A DNA stretch of 42,343 nucleotides from Deltaproteobacteria bacterium (GCA_016219285.1 JACRNJ010000073.1:1-42343), one strand, 5' to 3'; positions 20,558-31,759 are shown, numbered from the stretch's first letter. The notes: generated from the letters alone by a model not told the origin. Numbers and translations are program-made.

Positions 20558-21796
20558 ATGTTTCAAAAGATTCTTACAGCGCTAGACAATTCCCTATATT
20601 CTGATTATGGTATGGAGGCTGCCATTGCTATTGCCAGCGCATACAAGGCGACACTTACAGGCTGCCATGTTTATGCTGCCAGGCTTCATGAGACCAGATT
20701 TATGGATATGGAATCCGGCTTGCCTGAGAGATATCAATCGGAGGCAATACTAAAACGGCAGAGGGATATACATGAGAGCCTGATATCCAAAGGGCTTGGT
20801 ATTATTTCTGATTCCTATTTAGACAGGTTTGAGAAGAGATGTGTGGAAGTTAAAGTCTCCTGTTTTCGTAAAAACAGAGAAGGCAAAAACTTTGTAGAGA
20901 TACTAAAGGAGATAGAAGAGGGCAACTATGATTTAACGGTAATGGGCAGCCTTGGCATGGGTGTTGTGGAAAACAGCATCATAGGCGGCGTCTGTGAACG
21001 GGTAGCAAGAAAGACGAAACAAGATACCCTCATTATTAAATCTCAAATCTCAAATCCTAAATCCGAAATCTTGAAGAACATCCTCGTTGCCATAGATGGA
21101 AGCGCATACTCCTACTGGGGTTTGATGGTTGCCCTTGGTTTTCAAAAGGCATTCGGCTGTGAAATAGAGGCGGTAGCTGCGTTTGACCCATACTTTCATC
21201 AGACGGCGTTTAAAAATATTGCAGATGCCATTTCAGAAGAAGCTGCAAAGGTTTTTAAATTCAAAGAGCAGGAAAAACTTCACGATGAGATTATAGACAA
21301 GGGCATGGCAAAATTATATCAGGGCTATCTGGATACTGCGGCCCAAATAGCACAGGCAAGGGGGTTGGAGATAAAAACAACGCTGTTGGCAGGAAAGGTA
21401 TACAACGAGATACTTAAGCATATCCATATGACAAGGCCAGCGCTTCTGGTTATCGGCCGTTTTGGCCTTCACCATGTGCCTGAGTCGGATATGGGGAGCA
21501 ATGCGGAAAATCTTTTAAGGCTTGTGCCATGCAGTGTTTTTATGGGTGGAAGAGGGTTTAACCCCGACGATATTATTAAGAAGCAATCAGATTCCACATC
21601 TGTCATAGAATGGGCTGACGATGTCTTGAAGAGATTGGAAAAGGTTCCTCCCTTTGCAAAAGGTATGGCAAAGAAGGCTATTGAAGATTATGCAAGGGAA
21701 AGGAACCAGACAATTATAACTGAAAAGCTTATGGATGAGGCTGTGCAGAAACTTCTTCCGCCTTCTGCCAGAAAGGCAATGGGTATTCAGGAGTAG
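20558..21796 (+). CDS. Tandem universal stress protein with C-terminal PCP_red-like domain
   Basis: Two UspA-like halves (KILTALDNSLYSDYGMEAA..., KNILVAIDGSAYSYWGL...); C-term IEWADDVLKRLEKVPPFAKGMAKKAIEDYARERNQTIITEKLMDEAVQKLLP resembles PCP_red. Confidence 0.8.
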   Translation: MFQKILTALDNSLYSDYGMEAAIAIASAYKATLTGCHVYAARLHETRFMDMESGLPERYQSEAILKRQRDIHESLISKGLGIISDSYLDRFEKRCVEVKVSCFRKNREGKNFVEILKEIEEGNYDLTVMGSLGMGVVENSIIGGVCERVARKTKQDTLIIKSQISNPKSEILKNILVAIDGSAYSYWGLMVALGFQKAFGCEIEAVAAFDPYFHQTAFKNIADAISEEAAKVFKFKEQEKLHDEIIDKGMAKLYQGYLDTAAQIAQARGLEIKTTLLAGKVYNEILKHIHMTRPALLVIGRFGLHHVPESDMGSNAENLLRLVPCSVFMGGRGFNPDDIIKKQSDSTSVIEWADDVLKRLEKVPPFAKGMAKKAIEDYARERNQTIITEKLMDEAVQKLLPPSARKAMGIQE

Positions 21797-21876
21797 CAAG
21801 GTGGATTTTGCTTGACAATTGAGAAATGGAGATATAAAATTTCGGTATTATTACTACTAACAAGGAGGGAAATTAT

Positions 21877-22353
21877 ATGATAAAGAAATGGTTAACAAAA
21901 GGCATATTGTTATGCGGCATAATCTCCTTTATATTTATGGGCGCTGCAAATGCAGGTGAAAAAACAACAGCCGTTTCAAAACAGGAAGCAGAAAAACTGG
22001 CGATTGAGCATCAAGCATACGGCAATAAATACGATGATAATGGTCAGTTCAAGGAAGCGATAGAAGAATATAAGAAATCTCTGGAATATGCTTCTAATAA
22101 TGCGGAGACACTCTTTAATCTCGCCATTGTTTATTTGAAGGCCAATAAGCCGACAGAGGCTGCGGCAACATTGGAAAGGCTGGTTAAACTCTCTGCAAAT
22201 GATGCAGAAGGATATACCCTTCTGGGAATTGCATATAGAGGCTGCGGAAAAGAAACAGAGGCAAAAAGCGCATGGGAAAGGTCTCTGAAAATAAACCCAG
22301 ACCAGCCAAAGGTTAAAGAAATGCTGAATGATAAGGTGTCTAAACACCAATAA
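21877..22353 (+). CDS. Secreted/lipid-anchored TPR-repeat protein
   Basis: Signal peptide-like N-terminus; repeats such as AYGNKYDDNGQFKEAIEEYKKSLEYASNNAETLFNLAIVYLKANKPTEA. Confidence 0.8.
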   Translation: MIKKWLTKGILLCGIISFIFMGAANAGEKTTAVSKQEAEKLAIEHQAYGNKYDDNGQFKEAIEEYKKSLEYASNNAETLFNLAIVYLKANKPTEAAATLERLVKLSANDAEGYTLLGIAYRGCGKETEAKSAWERSLKINPDQPKVKEMLNDKVSKHQ

Positions 22354-22375
22354 ACAACTTGATATTTATCATGTT

Positions 22376-22418
22376 AAAATCCCCATAATCACGGATATGA
22401 TTATGGGGATTTTTTATT
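22376..22418 (+). terminator. Rho-independent terminator
   Basis: aatccccataatc-acggatat-gattatgggga followed by T-rich tract. Confidence 0.85.
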
Positions 22419-22440
22419 ACTATAGGCAGCGACATAAATT

Positions 22441-22518
22441 TGTAGTCTGCCGATTTATCGGCGCTTTTAAAATACGCCCATGTGGCACCCAACATAAGGT
22501 TGGGTCGGGCAAACTACA
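22441..22518. repeat. GTAG/CTAC cloverleaf-like palindromic element
   Basis: gtagtctgccgatttatcggcgcttttaaaatacgcccatgtggcacccaacataaggttgggtcgggcaaactac. Confidence 0.8.
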
Positions 22519-22563
22519 GCTACTTATTTTTGTCGTCCACTATAATGAGAGCCGATACCCATT

Positions 22564-23724
22564 ATGAATAACTTAAAACCTGAACATGTAAATTGGAGGC
22601 ACTATTTCGGCGGCTTGTCGTTGGTAATGATAATACTCCAGTTGTTGACAGGCCTATTCCTTATATTCTTTTATGAGCCGACACTCTCAGATGCCTATAA
22701 AACAGTCCAGAAGATATCAAATGAGGTTTATGGCGGAGGCCTGATGCGCAATCTCCACCGATGGATACCCGGTTTTTTATTCATTGCCGTTCTTGTGCAT
22801 ACAATAAGATGTTTCCTGAGAAAGGATTTTTCAAATCAGCAAAAAAGAGTTTTGTGGCTGACCGGGTTTTTGCTTCTGCTGCCTCTATTTCTACTTGTAG
22901 CTACAGGTTTAATAATCCCGTGGGAATGGAAAGGCTACTGGTTTATGGAGATGGCGCCGAACTATTTTGAGACAGTTCCGATTATCGGACCTGAATTGAA
23001 ATCGTTTTTTCTTGAGACATATACTGTGCCAAGATATTATGTCCTGCATATACTTGTATTTCCTATAATCACATTTGTGCTGGTTGATTATCATATGCTT
23101 TCTAAACTAAGAAGACGCGGTATTTTCCTCTATATATTAAAACATGCAATAATAGCCCTGCCATTTTTAATATTGTTGTTTTACCTTTCGATAACGGTGC
23201 AAATCCCTTCAGCAGATCCGCAGGAAGTGCCGCTGCCGCTGGAAGGAGCAAATATTATTGCGCCCGAATGGTATTTTTTGATAATCCTGTTGCCGTTCAT
23301 GTATCTTAAAAACAGCCCGTGGATTCCATTCATAGCCATATTCGCGCCGCTTGTCATACTTTTCCTGGCTGCATTTATGCCATATTATTTGAAAGGGAAT
23401 AAAGACAATGAAGCTGAATCTGGCGAGATGCATCACAAGGCAAGAGGCATAAGGCTTGTCTGTCATAAGATTATGAGGAACACCATTGCAAAGAAAATTG
23501 CCACAGGTGTTCTTGTTGCTGTAATCACGTTTGTTTTTGTTGCGCTCATTTATCTCGGAAATTATAATTCACCGACATTCGGCTGTAACTCATGCCATAA
23601 TGTGTCAAAAGGCGAGAGGCTGGGTATCCCCCCTCACTTTTTTAAAGACCGCTCCAAGCTTCCGCTGTTGGACGATAATGAGTGGATGATGAAGCACTGG
23701 TATTATCCAAACGAAGTCTGGTAA
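22564..23724 (+). CDS. Cytochrome b (bc/b6-type) with C-terminal CxxCH heme-binding motif
   Basis: NLHRWIPGFLFIAVLVHTIR, PRYYVLHILVFP...DYHML, PEWY motif (APEWYFL); near C-terminus FGCNSCHNVSKG. Confidence 0.88.
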   Translation: MNNLKPEHVNWRHYFGGLSLVMIILQLLTGLFLIFFYEPTLSDAYKTVQKISNEVYGGGLMRNLHRWIPGFLFIAVLVHTIRCFLRKDFSNQQKRVLWLTGFLLLLPLFLLVATGLIIPWEWKGYWFMEMAPNYFETVPIIGPELKSFFLETYTVPRYYVLHILVFPIITFVLVDYHMLSKLRRRGIFLYILKHAIIALPFLILLFYLSITVQIPSADPQEVPLPLEGANIIAPEWYFLIILLPFMYLKNSPWIPFIAIFAPLVILFLAAFMPYYLKGNKDNEAESGEMHHKARGIRLVCHKIMRNTIAKKIATGVLVAVITFVFVALIYLGNYNSPTFGCNSCHNVSKGERLGIPPHFFKDRSKLPLLDDNEWMMKHWYYPNEVW

Positions 23725-23726
23725 TT

Positions 23727-24341
23727 ATGACAAAGACAAATATTATCATAGCTGTTTTTATTATTCTTATTGCGGCGGCAGGCGCATATATATTTGTGAT
23801 TGGGGATGATAAGAAGGCTGTGCAAGAGGCTGCCGACCTTTATATAAAGGCTGTAAGGGATAGAAATTTTGACATTATATACAACCTGAATGCTTCGTCT
23901 CAAAAGCGCAGGTTGTTTGTTCTCAAAGATAGCAGCGCAGACAGAGATGAACTATTAAAGCGGGCTTATAATGAACATAAGGCATTATTTGATTCAGCTC
24001 AGCCGGTATTTGGCTTTAATGCCATCTGGGTTGAGAAATTCATTTTTATTACTGATATGAACTATAAGATAGTGGATGTTGTAATGGAAAGAAATATAGA
24101 TAATCCTACAGCATTTTACAGAAAGAGGATAGATGCTGCTGTTGTGGTAGAGGTTGAATATAAGAAAAAAGATACCGCTCCGATATATGATGGTAAAAAT
24201 ATAAAAAAGGCTGTTTATCTCGTAAAGATGATACACATCTGGAATATTACAAGGGCTGTAAAGGGTGTGGTTGTTGATGATAAGTGGTTATTCAAAGGCA
24301 TTGCTATACAAAAAGACGGAAATATAGTTTATTGGGAGTGA
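23727..24341 (+). CDS. Single-TM exported protein of unknown function
   Basis: MTKTNIIIAVFIILIAAAGAYIFVIGDDKKAVQEAADLYIKAVRDRNFDIIYNLN; ATG 23727 directly after cytochrome b stop. Confidence 0.65.
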   Translation: MTKTNIIIAVFIILIAAAGAYIFVIGDDKKAVQEAADLYIKAVRDRNFDIIYNLNASSQKRRLFVLKDSSADRDELLKRAYNEHKALFDSAQPVFGFNAIWVEKFIFITDMNYKIVDVVMERNIDNPTAFYRKRIDAAVVVEVEYKKKDTAPIYDGKNIKKAVYLVKMIHIWNITRAVKGVVVDDKWLFKGIAIQKDGNIVYWE

Positions 24342-24354
24342 AATTTAAATCAAT

Positions 24355-24552
24355 TTAATTTTTTCTATTTTTCCATACACCTGTTGCAAATAAAACTGCT
24401 CCGGCAGCTATCAGGAAGATATAGAACCCCTGAACCTCTATCCCTGCCTTGAAAGAAAACATAATATTTATCACTCCGAGAAAAAACAGGATGATGCCAA
24501 AGACCCTTAAGCCAACGGCTCGTTTTGGCCTGATATTATCTTTATCTTCCAT
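24355..24552 (-). CDS. Small two-TM hypothetical membrane protein
   Basis: 65 aa; MEDKDNIRPKRAVGLRVFGIILFFLGVINIMFSFKAGIEVQGFYIFLIAAGAVLFATGVWKNRKN. Confidence 0.6.
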   Translation of the reverse strand: MEDKDNIRPKRAVGLRVFGIILFFLGVINIMFSFKAGIEVQGFYIFLIAAGAVLFATGVWKNRKN

Positions 24553-24559
24553 GAATTTT

Positions 24560-24628
24560 TAAATACGCCCATGGGTCGGGCAAGCTACATAATAATTTTT
24601 CGTAGTCTGCCGATTTGTCGGCGTTTTT
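24560..24628. repeat. Degenerate or rearranged GTAG/CTAC element (half-sites in swapped order)
   Basis: aatacgcccatgggtcgggcaagctac then gtagtctgccgatttgtcggcgttttt. Confidence 0.6.
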
Positions 24629-24691
24629 GTATTTTGCCACTGTTATTTTAATAACATAATCTGCCTGCCGATGAAAGTCAACTAACTTTTC

Positions 24692-24719
24692 TTGACATAA
24701 AAGTGTGGTTTGATATATT
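24692..24719 (+). promoter_or_regulatory. Candidate sigma70 promoter for kdsB
   Basis: TTGACA (24692-24697), 16-nt spacer, TATATT (24714-24719). Confidence 0.6.
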
Positions 24720-24727
24720 TGAGTTCA

Positions 24728-27959
<3,232 letters not shown>

Positions 27960-28030
27960 TTGCAAGCGGTAAGATGCAAGATTCAAGTGGTTGTATTTTT
28001 ACCCAAAAATCAATTGCTATTTTTGGGATT

Positions 28031-28088
28031 TGTAGTTTGCCGATTCATCGGCGTTTTTTCAATACGCCCATAAATGGGCAGACTACAA
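28031..28088. repeat. GTAG/CTAC cloverleaf-like palindromic element
   Basis: tgtagtttgccgattcatcggcgttttttcaatacgcccataaatgggcagactaca. Confidence 0.85.
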
Positions 28089-28126
28089 AGGGGTGGTGTA
28101 AAAATTAAAAAAAATTAAAAAAACAC

Positions 28127-28155
28127 TTGACAACCTATTTGTTGTGGTGTAAAAC
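28127..28155 (+). promoter_or_regulatory. Candidate sigma70 promoter for the outer-membrane barrel gene
   Basis: TTGACA - 17 nt - TAAAAC, about 200 nt upstream of ATG 28360. Confidence 0.5.
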
Positions 28156-28359
28156 AAGGTTAATTTGAAATTGGCCCTATTATTTGGATACATAACTTAC
28201 ATACAAGAATAGGGGGAGGTGATAGGATAAGAAAATCGAGTTGAGAGCAGCGCTGCAACCTTATGGTTGCAATGAGTCAGCCTAAAAAACGGCAAATAAA
28301 AACCACAGACTGAGACTATGAAGACTTTGTCTGTAAATTAAAAAAAAGAGGAGGAAGAG

Positions 28360-29697
28360 ATGAAAAAGGTTTTAATAGCAATTTTTGCAGTCATTGTGAC
28401 CGCAATGTGGGTGGTGCCTGCAATGGCAGTTGACGCCACATTTGACGGCCAGTACAGGGTAAGGACAATCTACACGAACAATGTCGTTGATAATGACAGT
28501 AGTACAGTAGATGAATCATCATGGATAGACCAGAGGTTCAGGCTCGGCATAAAGATGACAGAGGCGCCTGTAATGGGTTATGTGCAGTTACAGATGGGCG
28601 GCAGTGGTGCCAATAGCTCAAAGGTATGGGGTATAGACGCCAGCACTAGTGCTATTCAGGTTCGTCAGGCATATCTTGATTTCCCGGTTGGGCCGGTTGG
28701 CATAAGGCTTGGAAGGACATATGCAAGCCACGGCTTCCTTGCAGGCGGCATGTTTGAAAATATCGCTGACAGATATATATTCACATACAAGGTGAGCGAT
28801 GTGCTTACAACATCATTCATCCATGCAAAGGCAAGGGATGCAAAGACAGCAGGACCTGCTGCAGGGGCAAATGATAATGATAGGAACATCTATAACCTTG
28901 GCGCTAACTATAAAATGGGAGACATGGGCGATGCAGCAGCAAGGGTATATTATGTGACTGACGGCCTTAATTATTTAAGCCAGGCAGGGGTTTCCACAGC
29001 AGGCGGTGATATGAGTGCATGGTGGGCTACTGCGCAGGCAAATCTCAAGTTTGACGCTATTAAGGTATATGTATCAGGCGCATACCTCACAGGAACGAGC
29101 AACCGTGCTGCAGTTGGAGCAACTACATCAGCATCCTATAACTTGACCGGCTATGCACTCCATGGCGATGTGAGCGCAAGCTTTGGCTCTGGCCAGGCAA
29201 AGGTTGGTGTTGTCGCAGGAATGGGCTCAGGGGATGACAATACAACCGATGATACACTCAATACCTTCTTTGCACCGGGCGGCGCATCATACATCCAGAG
29301 CGTCCTTTTCTTCCAGTCAGGTGAAAATAACTACAGCATTGGGTCTATCGGTGGTGGTCTAAACCTCCAGAATGGAAGCAGGGAGACGCTTTCCAATGTT
29401 ACATGGGGCGGCATATACGGAGACTTTAAGGCATCAGATGACCTGAGCCTCAGCGCAAAGTATGCCATATTCCAGCAGACAGCGGAAAGCTCCACAGTAA
29501 ACGCTGCTACAAATTCCAAAGACATAGGCAATGAACTTGACCTTATAGCCAGTTATAAGCTGCATAAGGGATTGTCTCTCCTTGCCGCTGCGGCGTATTT
29601 TACGCCTGGCGACGCTTATACAGGCAAGGATGTTACCACAGCAGCAAAAAGTGATACAATTTCAGCGTATTATGCAAGACTTCAGTGGGATTTTTAA
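28360..29697 (+). CDS. Outer-membrane porin-like beta-barrel protein
   Basis: Signal peptide MKKVLIAIFAVIVTAMWVVPAMA; alternating beta strands; terminal aromatic (YYARLQWDF*). Confidence 0.75.
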   Translation: MKKVLIAIFAVIVTAMWVVPAMAVDATFDGQYRVRTIYTNNVVDNDSSTVDESSWIDQRFRLGIKMTEAPVMGYVQLQMGGSGANSSKVWGIDASTSAIQVRQAYLDFPVGPVGIRLGRTYASHGFLAGGMFENIADRYIFTYKVSDVLTTSFIHAKARDAKTAGPAAGANDNDRNIYNLGANYKMGDMGDAAARVYYVTDGLNYLSQAGVSTAGGDMSAWWATAQANLKFDAIKVYVSGAYLTGTSNRAAVGATTSASYNLTGYALHGDVSASFGSGQAKVGVVAGMGSGDDNTTDDTLNTFFAPGGASYIQSVLFFQSGENNYSIGSIGGGLNLQNGSRETLSNVTWGGIYGDFKASDDLSLSAKYAIFQQTAESSTVNAATNSKDIGNELDLIASYKLHKGLSLLAAAAYFTPGDAYTGKDVTTAAKSDTISAYYARLQWDF

Positions 29698-29757
29698 GAA
29701 ACAGTTGACAGTTAACTGTTCAAAGTTGTAGGGTGGGCAATGCCCACCAATGATTGC

Positions 29758-29877
29758 AAAAAAGGGCGGGCATACCCTTGACTAATCAGGCGTTTTGTTA
29801 AAAACAAAAACGCTAAAAATACTTTGCGCAGCAAAGCATCTGATTTGTCAAGGGCATAAAACCCCGCCCTTTTTTAT
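29758..29877 (+). terminator. Multi-branched inverted repeat ending in a T tract (probable terminator)
   Basis: aaaaaagggcggg...ccccgcccttttttat outer stem, cccttgactaatcagg/atctgatttgtcaaggg second stem, two internal hairpins. Confidence 0.65.
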
Positions 29878-29920
29878 TTGACATGATTATATTGAAAGAC
29901 TATACTACAATTAAATAGTT

Positions 29921-30112
29921 ATGCAGTTCAATAAAGAGCAGAAAGATATCCTTTCTAAATATTTTGTTGATGTAAGCAGATTTACCTTTACTGCTCTTGT
30001 GGTAGGTAAATTTATAGCGCCAAATATTAAAGACTGGGTTTTTCTTCTTGGTGTATTTTTTACAATAGTTACTTTGGCCATTGCTCTCATTATGAAGAAG
30101 GAGGGAGATTGA
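29921..30112 (+). CDS. Small membrane protein (63 aa)
   Basis: MQFNKEQKDILSKYFVDVSRFTFTALVVGKFIAPNIKDWVFLLGVFFTIVTLAIALIMKKEGD; two hydrophobic segments. Confidence 0.65.
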   Translation: MQFNKEQKDILSKYFVDVSRFTFTALVVGKFIAPNIKDWVFLLGVFFTIVTLAIALIMKKEGD

Positions 30113-30113
30113 T

Positions 30114-30215
30114 ATGGATATTCTTGGATATACTTTCTTGGGTCTTTCAATTGCTGTAATAGTTTTTTACCTCTTTGTTCGCTACACAGAAAAACACCAT
30201 CCAAAACACCACTGA
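30114..30215 (+). CDS. Single-TM microprotein with His-rich tail (33 aa)
   Basis: MDILGYTFLGLSIAVIVFYLFVRYTEKHHPKHH*; upstream AAGGAGGGAG; not in ORF track due to size. Confidence 0.6.
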   Translation: MDILGYTFLGLSIAVIVFYLFVRYTEKHHPKHH

Positions 30216-30267
30216 CCTTTTGCGGCAAGGGTGTCTAGTTAAAATAGGGACAGATACCATTTACCTT

Positions 30268-30342
30268 ATGGCGGTTGGTATTGTGGCAACTGCCCTGATA
30301 ATATTGATGATAGCATTTTTTACATTACCGCCTGATGAATAG
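30268..30342 (+). CDS. Possible single-TM microprotein (24 aa)
   Basis: MAVGIVATALIILMIAFFTLPPDE*; weak SD. Confidence 0.35.
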   Translation: MAVGIVATALIILMIAFFTLPPDE

Positions 30343-30354
30343 GAGGTGTTATAT

Positions 30355-30465
30355 ATGGATCCGCTATACATTCTGCTTGCCGGTATTATCATAATAGCCT
30401 TGGTATTCCTTATTATTTTTAAGATTGAGGATTACAAGGAAAAACAGCATCCGAAACATTCTTAA
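30355..30465 (+). CDS. Single-TM microprotein with His-rich tail (36 aa)
   Basis: MDPLYILLAGIIIIALVFLIIFKIEDYKEKQHPKHS*; strong SD AGGAGGTG upstream; tail similar to the 30114 microprotein. Confidence 0.6.
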   Translation: MDPLYILLAGIIIIALVFLIIFKIEDYKEKQHPKHS

Positions 30466-30488
30466 AGACAAGAGAATAAGAAGAATAA

Positions 30489-30570
30489 GGGGTCAAATCT
30501 TTCTATTTGACAAAGTAAAGGGAAGCAGAGAGACGCTATATGAATTGTCAAAACAAAAGATTTGACCCCT
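30489..30570. repeat. Long imperfect inverted repeat GGGGTCAAATCTTT...AAAGATTTGACCCC
   Basis: ggggtcaaatctttctatttgacaa ... ttgtcaaaacaaaagatttgacccc. Confidence 0.85.
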
Positions 30571-30619
30571 AAAATTTGAAGTGTTCGGGTAATGTTATTT
30601 ATAACGACAAGAGGAAATT

Positions 30620-30823
30620 ATGAAACTAAAAATAATAGTTCACAAGGCTGAAGAAGGCGGATTTTGGGCTGAAGCGCCTGCGCTTCCCGGATGTTATACG
30701 CAGGGAGATACATGGGAGGAATTATTACAGAATCTCTACGAAGCAATCGAGGCCTGCCTTTCTGTTGATGCCGAAGGGATTGAATTAAAGCCGGAAGACA
30801 AGGTGCTGGAAATTGCTGTATGA
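30620..30823 (+). CDS. hicB: HicB-like antitoxin
   Basis: MKLKIIVHKAEEGGFWAEAPALPGCYTQGDTWEELLQNLYEAIEACL; overlaps hicA by 4 nt. Confidence 0.85.
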   Translation: MKLKIIVHKAEEGGFWAEAPALPGCYTQGDTWEELLQNLYEAIEACLSVDAEGIELKPEDKVLEIAV

Positions 30824-31026
30824 AAAGTATTTCGGGCAAGTATCTGTGCAAGCTTCTGGAGAAAAGGGATTGGCAAGTAAAGAAAATACATGGCAGTCAT
30901 TATGTATACATGAAGGCTGGAAGGAAAGAAAGAATAAGCGTTCCTGTCCACGGCAACAAAGATTTGAAAATTGGCATGGCAAAGGCAATAATGAAACTTG
31001 CCGGAATTGATGAAAGCGAACTATAA
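30820..31026 (+). CDS. hicA: HicA-like mRNA interferase toxin
   Basis: SGKYLCKLLEKRDWQVKKIHGSHYVYMKAGRKERISVPVHGNKDLKIGMAKAIMKLAGI; GSH catalytic motif. Confidence 0.85.
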   Translation: MKSISGKYLCKLLEKRDWQVKKIHGSHYVYMKAGRKERISVPVHGNKDLKIGMAKAIMKLAGIDESEL

Positions 31027-31170
31027 AGTTTTCTTCTTACAATCCGTACTTTCCCATTGCAACCGTCATAAGAATCCCCTATAATGATTTCACTAAAAAG
31101 CAGGCAATAGGCTATGGGCAATAGGATTTTCCTATCGCCCTATTGCCGCTCACCCATTGCCTGTATTTAC

Positions 31171-31253
31171 GCGAGGGTGGCGGAACTGGCAGACGCGCCA
31201 GACTTAGGATCTGGTGGGCAACCATGGGGGTTCGACTCCCCCCTCTCGCACCA
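31171..31253 (+). tRNA. tRNA-Leu (anticodon TAG)
   Basis: GCGAGGG acceptor, anticodon arm CCAGA-ctTAGga-TCTGG, variable arm, GGTTCGACTCC T-loop region, encoded CCA. Confidence 0.94.
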
Positions 31254-31393
31254 AAAAATGAAAAGATTAAATCTAAAATTACAAACAAACAATTAAAAAT
31301 TAAATTTTAATTTGTAATTTATTATTTAGCATGTAGAATTTATATTTATAATAGAGATTCGTTTTATGATTTCCTATACAATTCAAAATTAAA

Positions 31394-31759
31394 ATGATTA
31401 AAGGCTCGGATATTTCTGATAGATTGGTGCAATTCTCGGTGAGAATTATTAGGATCGTGAGGTCATTGCCTAACAATGCTGTTAACAAGCATATATCTAA
31501 CCAACTTCTCAGGTCTGCAACTTCTCCTGGCGCCAATTATGAAGAAGCTAGAGGAGCTGAAAGTGCTTCTGATTTTATCCATAAACTTAAGGTGGTATTG
31601 AAAGAGTTGAGGGAATCTATTTATTGGTTGAAGGTTATTCAGCAGGCAGAAATAATTCCTGTAAATAAGTTAAGCGATATTCTTAAAGAGGCTGAAGAGT
31701 TAAGTAAAATTATTGGCCAGTCAATTATTACTGCACGAAAAAATCAAGATCAAAAGTAA
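31394..31759 (+). CDS. Four helix bundle protein (23S rRNA intervening-sequence protein-like family)
   Basis: LPNNAVNKHISNQLLRSATSPGANYEEARGAESASDFIHKLKVVLKELRESIYWLKV. Confidence 0.82.
   Translation: MIKGSDISDRLVQFSVRIIRIVRSLPNNAVNKHISNQLLRSATSPGANYEEARGAESASDFIHKLKVVLKELRESIYWLKVIQQAEIIPVNKLSDILKEAEELSKIIGQSIITARKNQDQK

Noticed and set aside
22328-22567. 79-aa plus-strand ORF
   Set aside because: Runs through a terminator and a GTAG palindromic element; no protein-like features
28156-28359. Cyclic-di-GMP (GEMM) riboswitch upstream of the porin
   Set aside because: Lacks the conserved GEMM-I core such as GACGCAAAG; left only as an unassigned structured leader
31394-31759. Four helix bundle gene as evidence of a 23S rRNA intervening sequence
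   Set aside because: No 23S rRNA in the window; the gene is free-standing, as is common for this family
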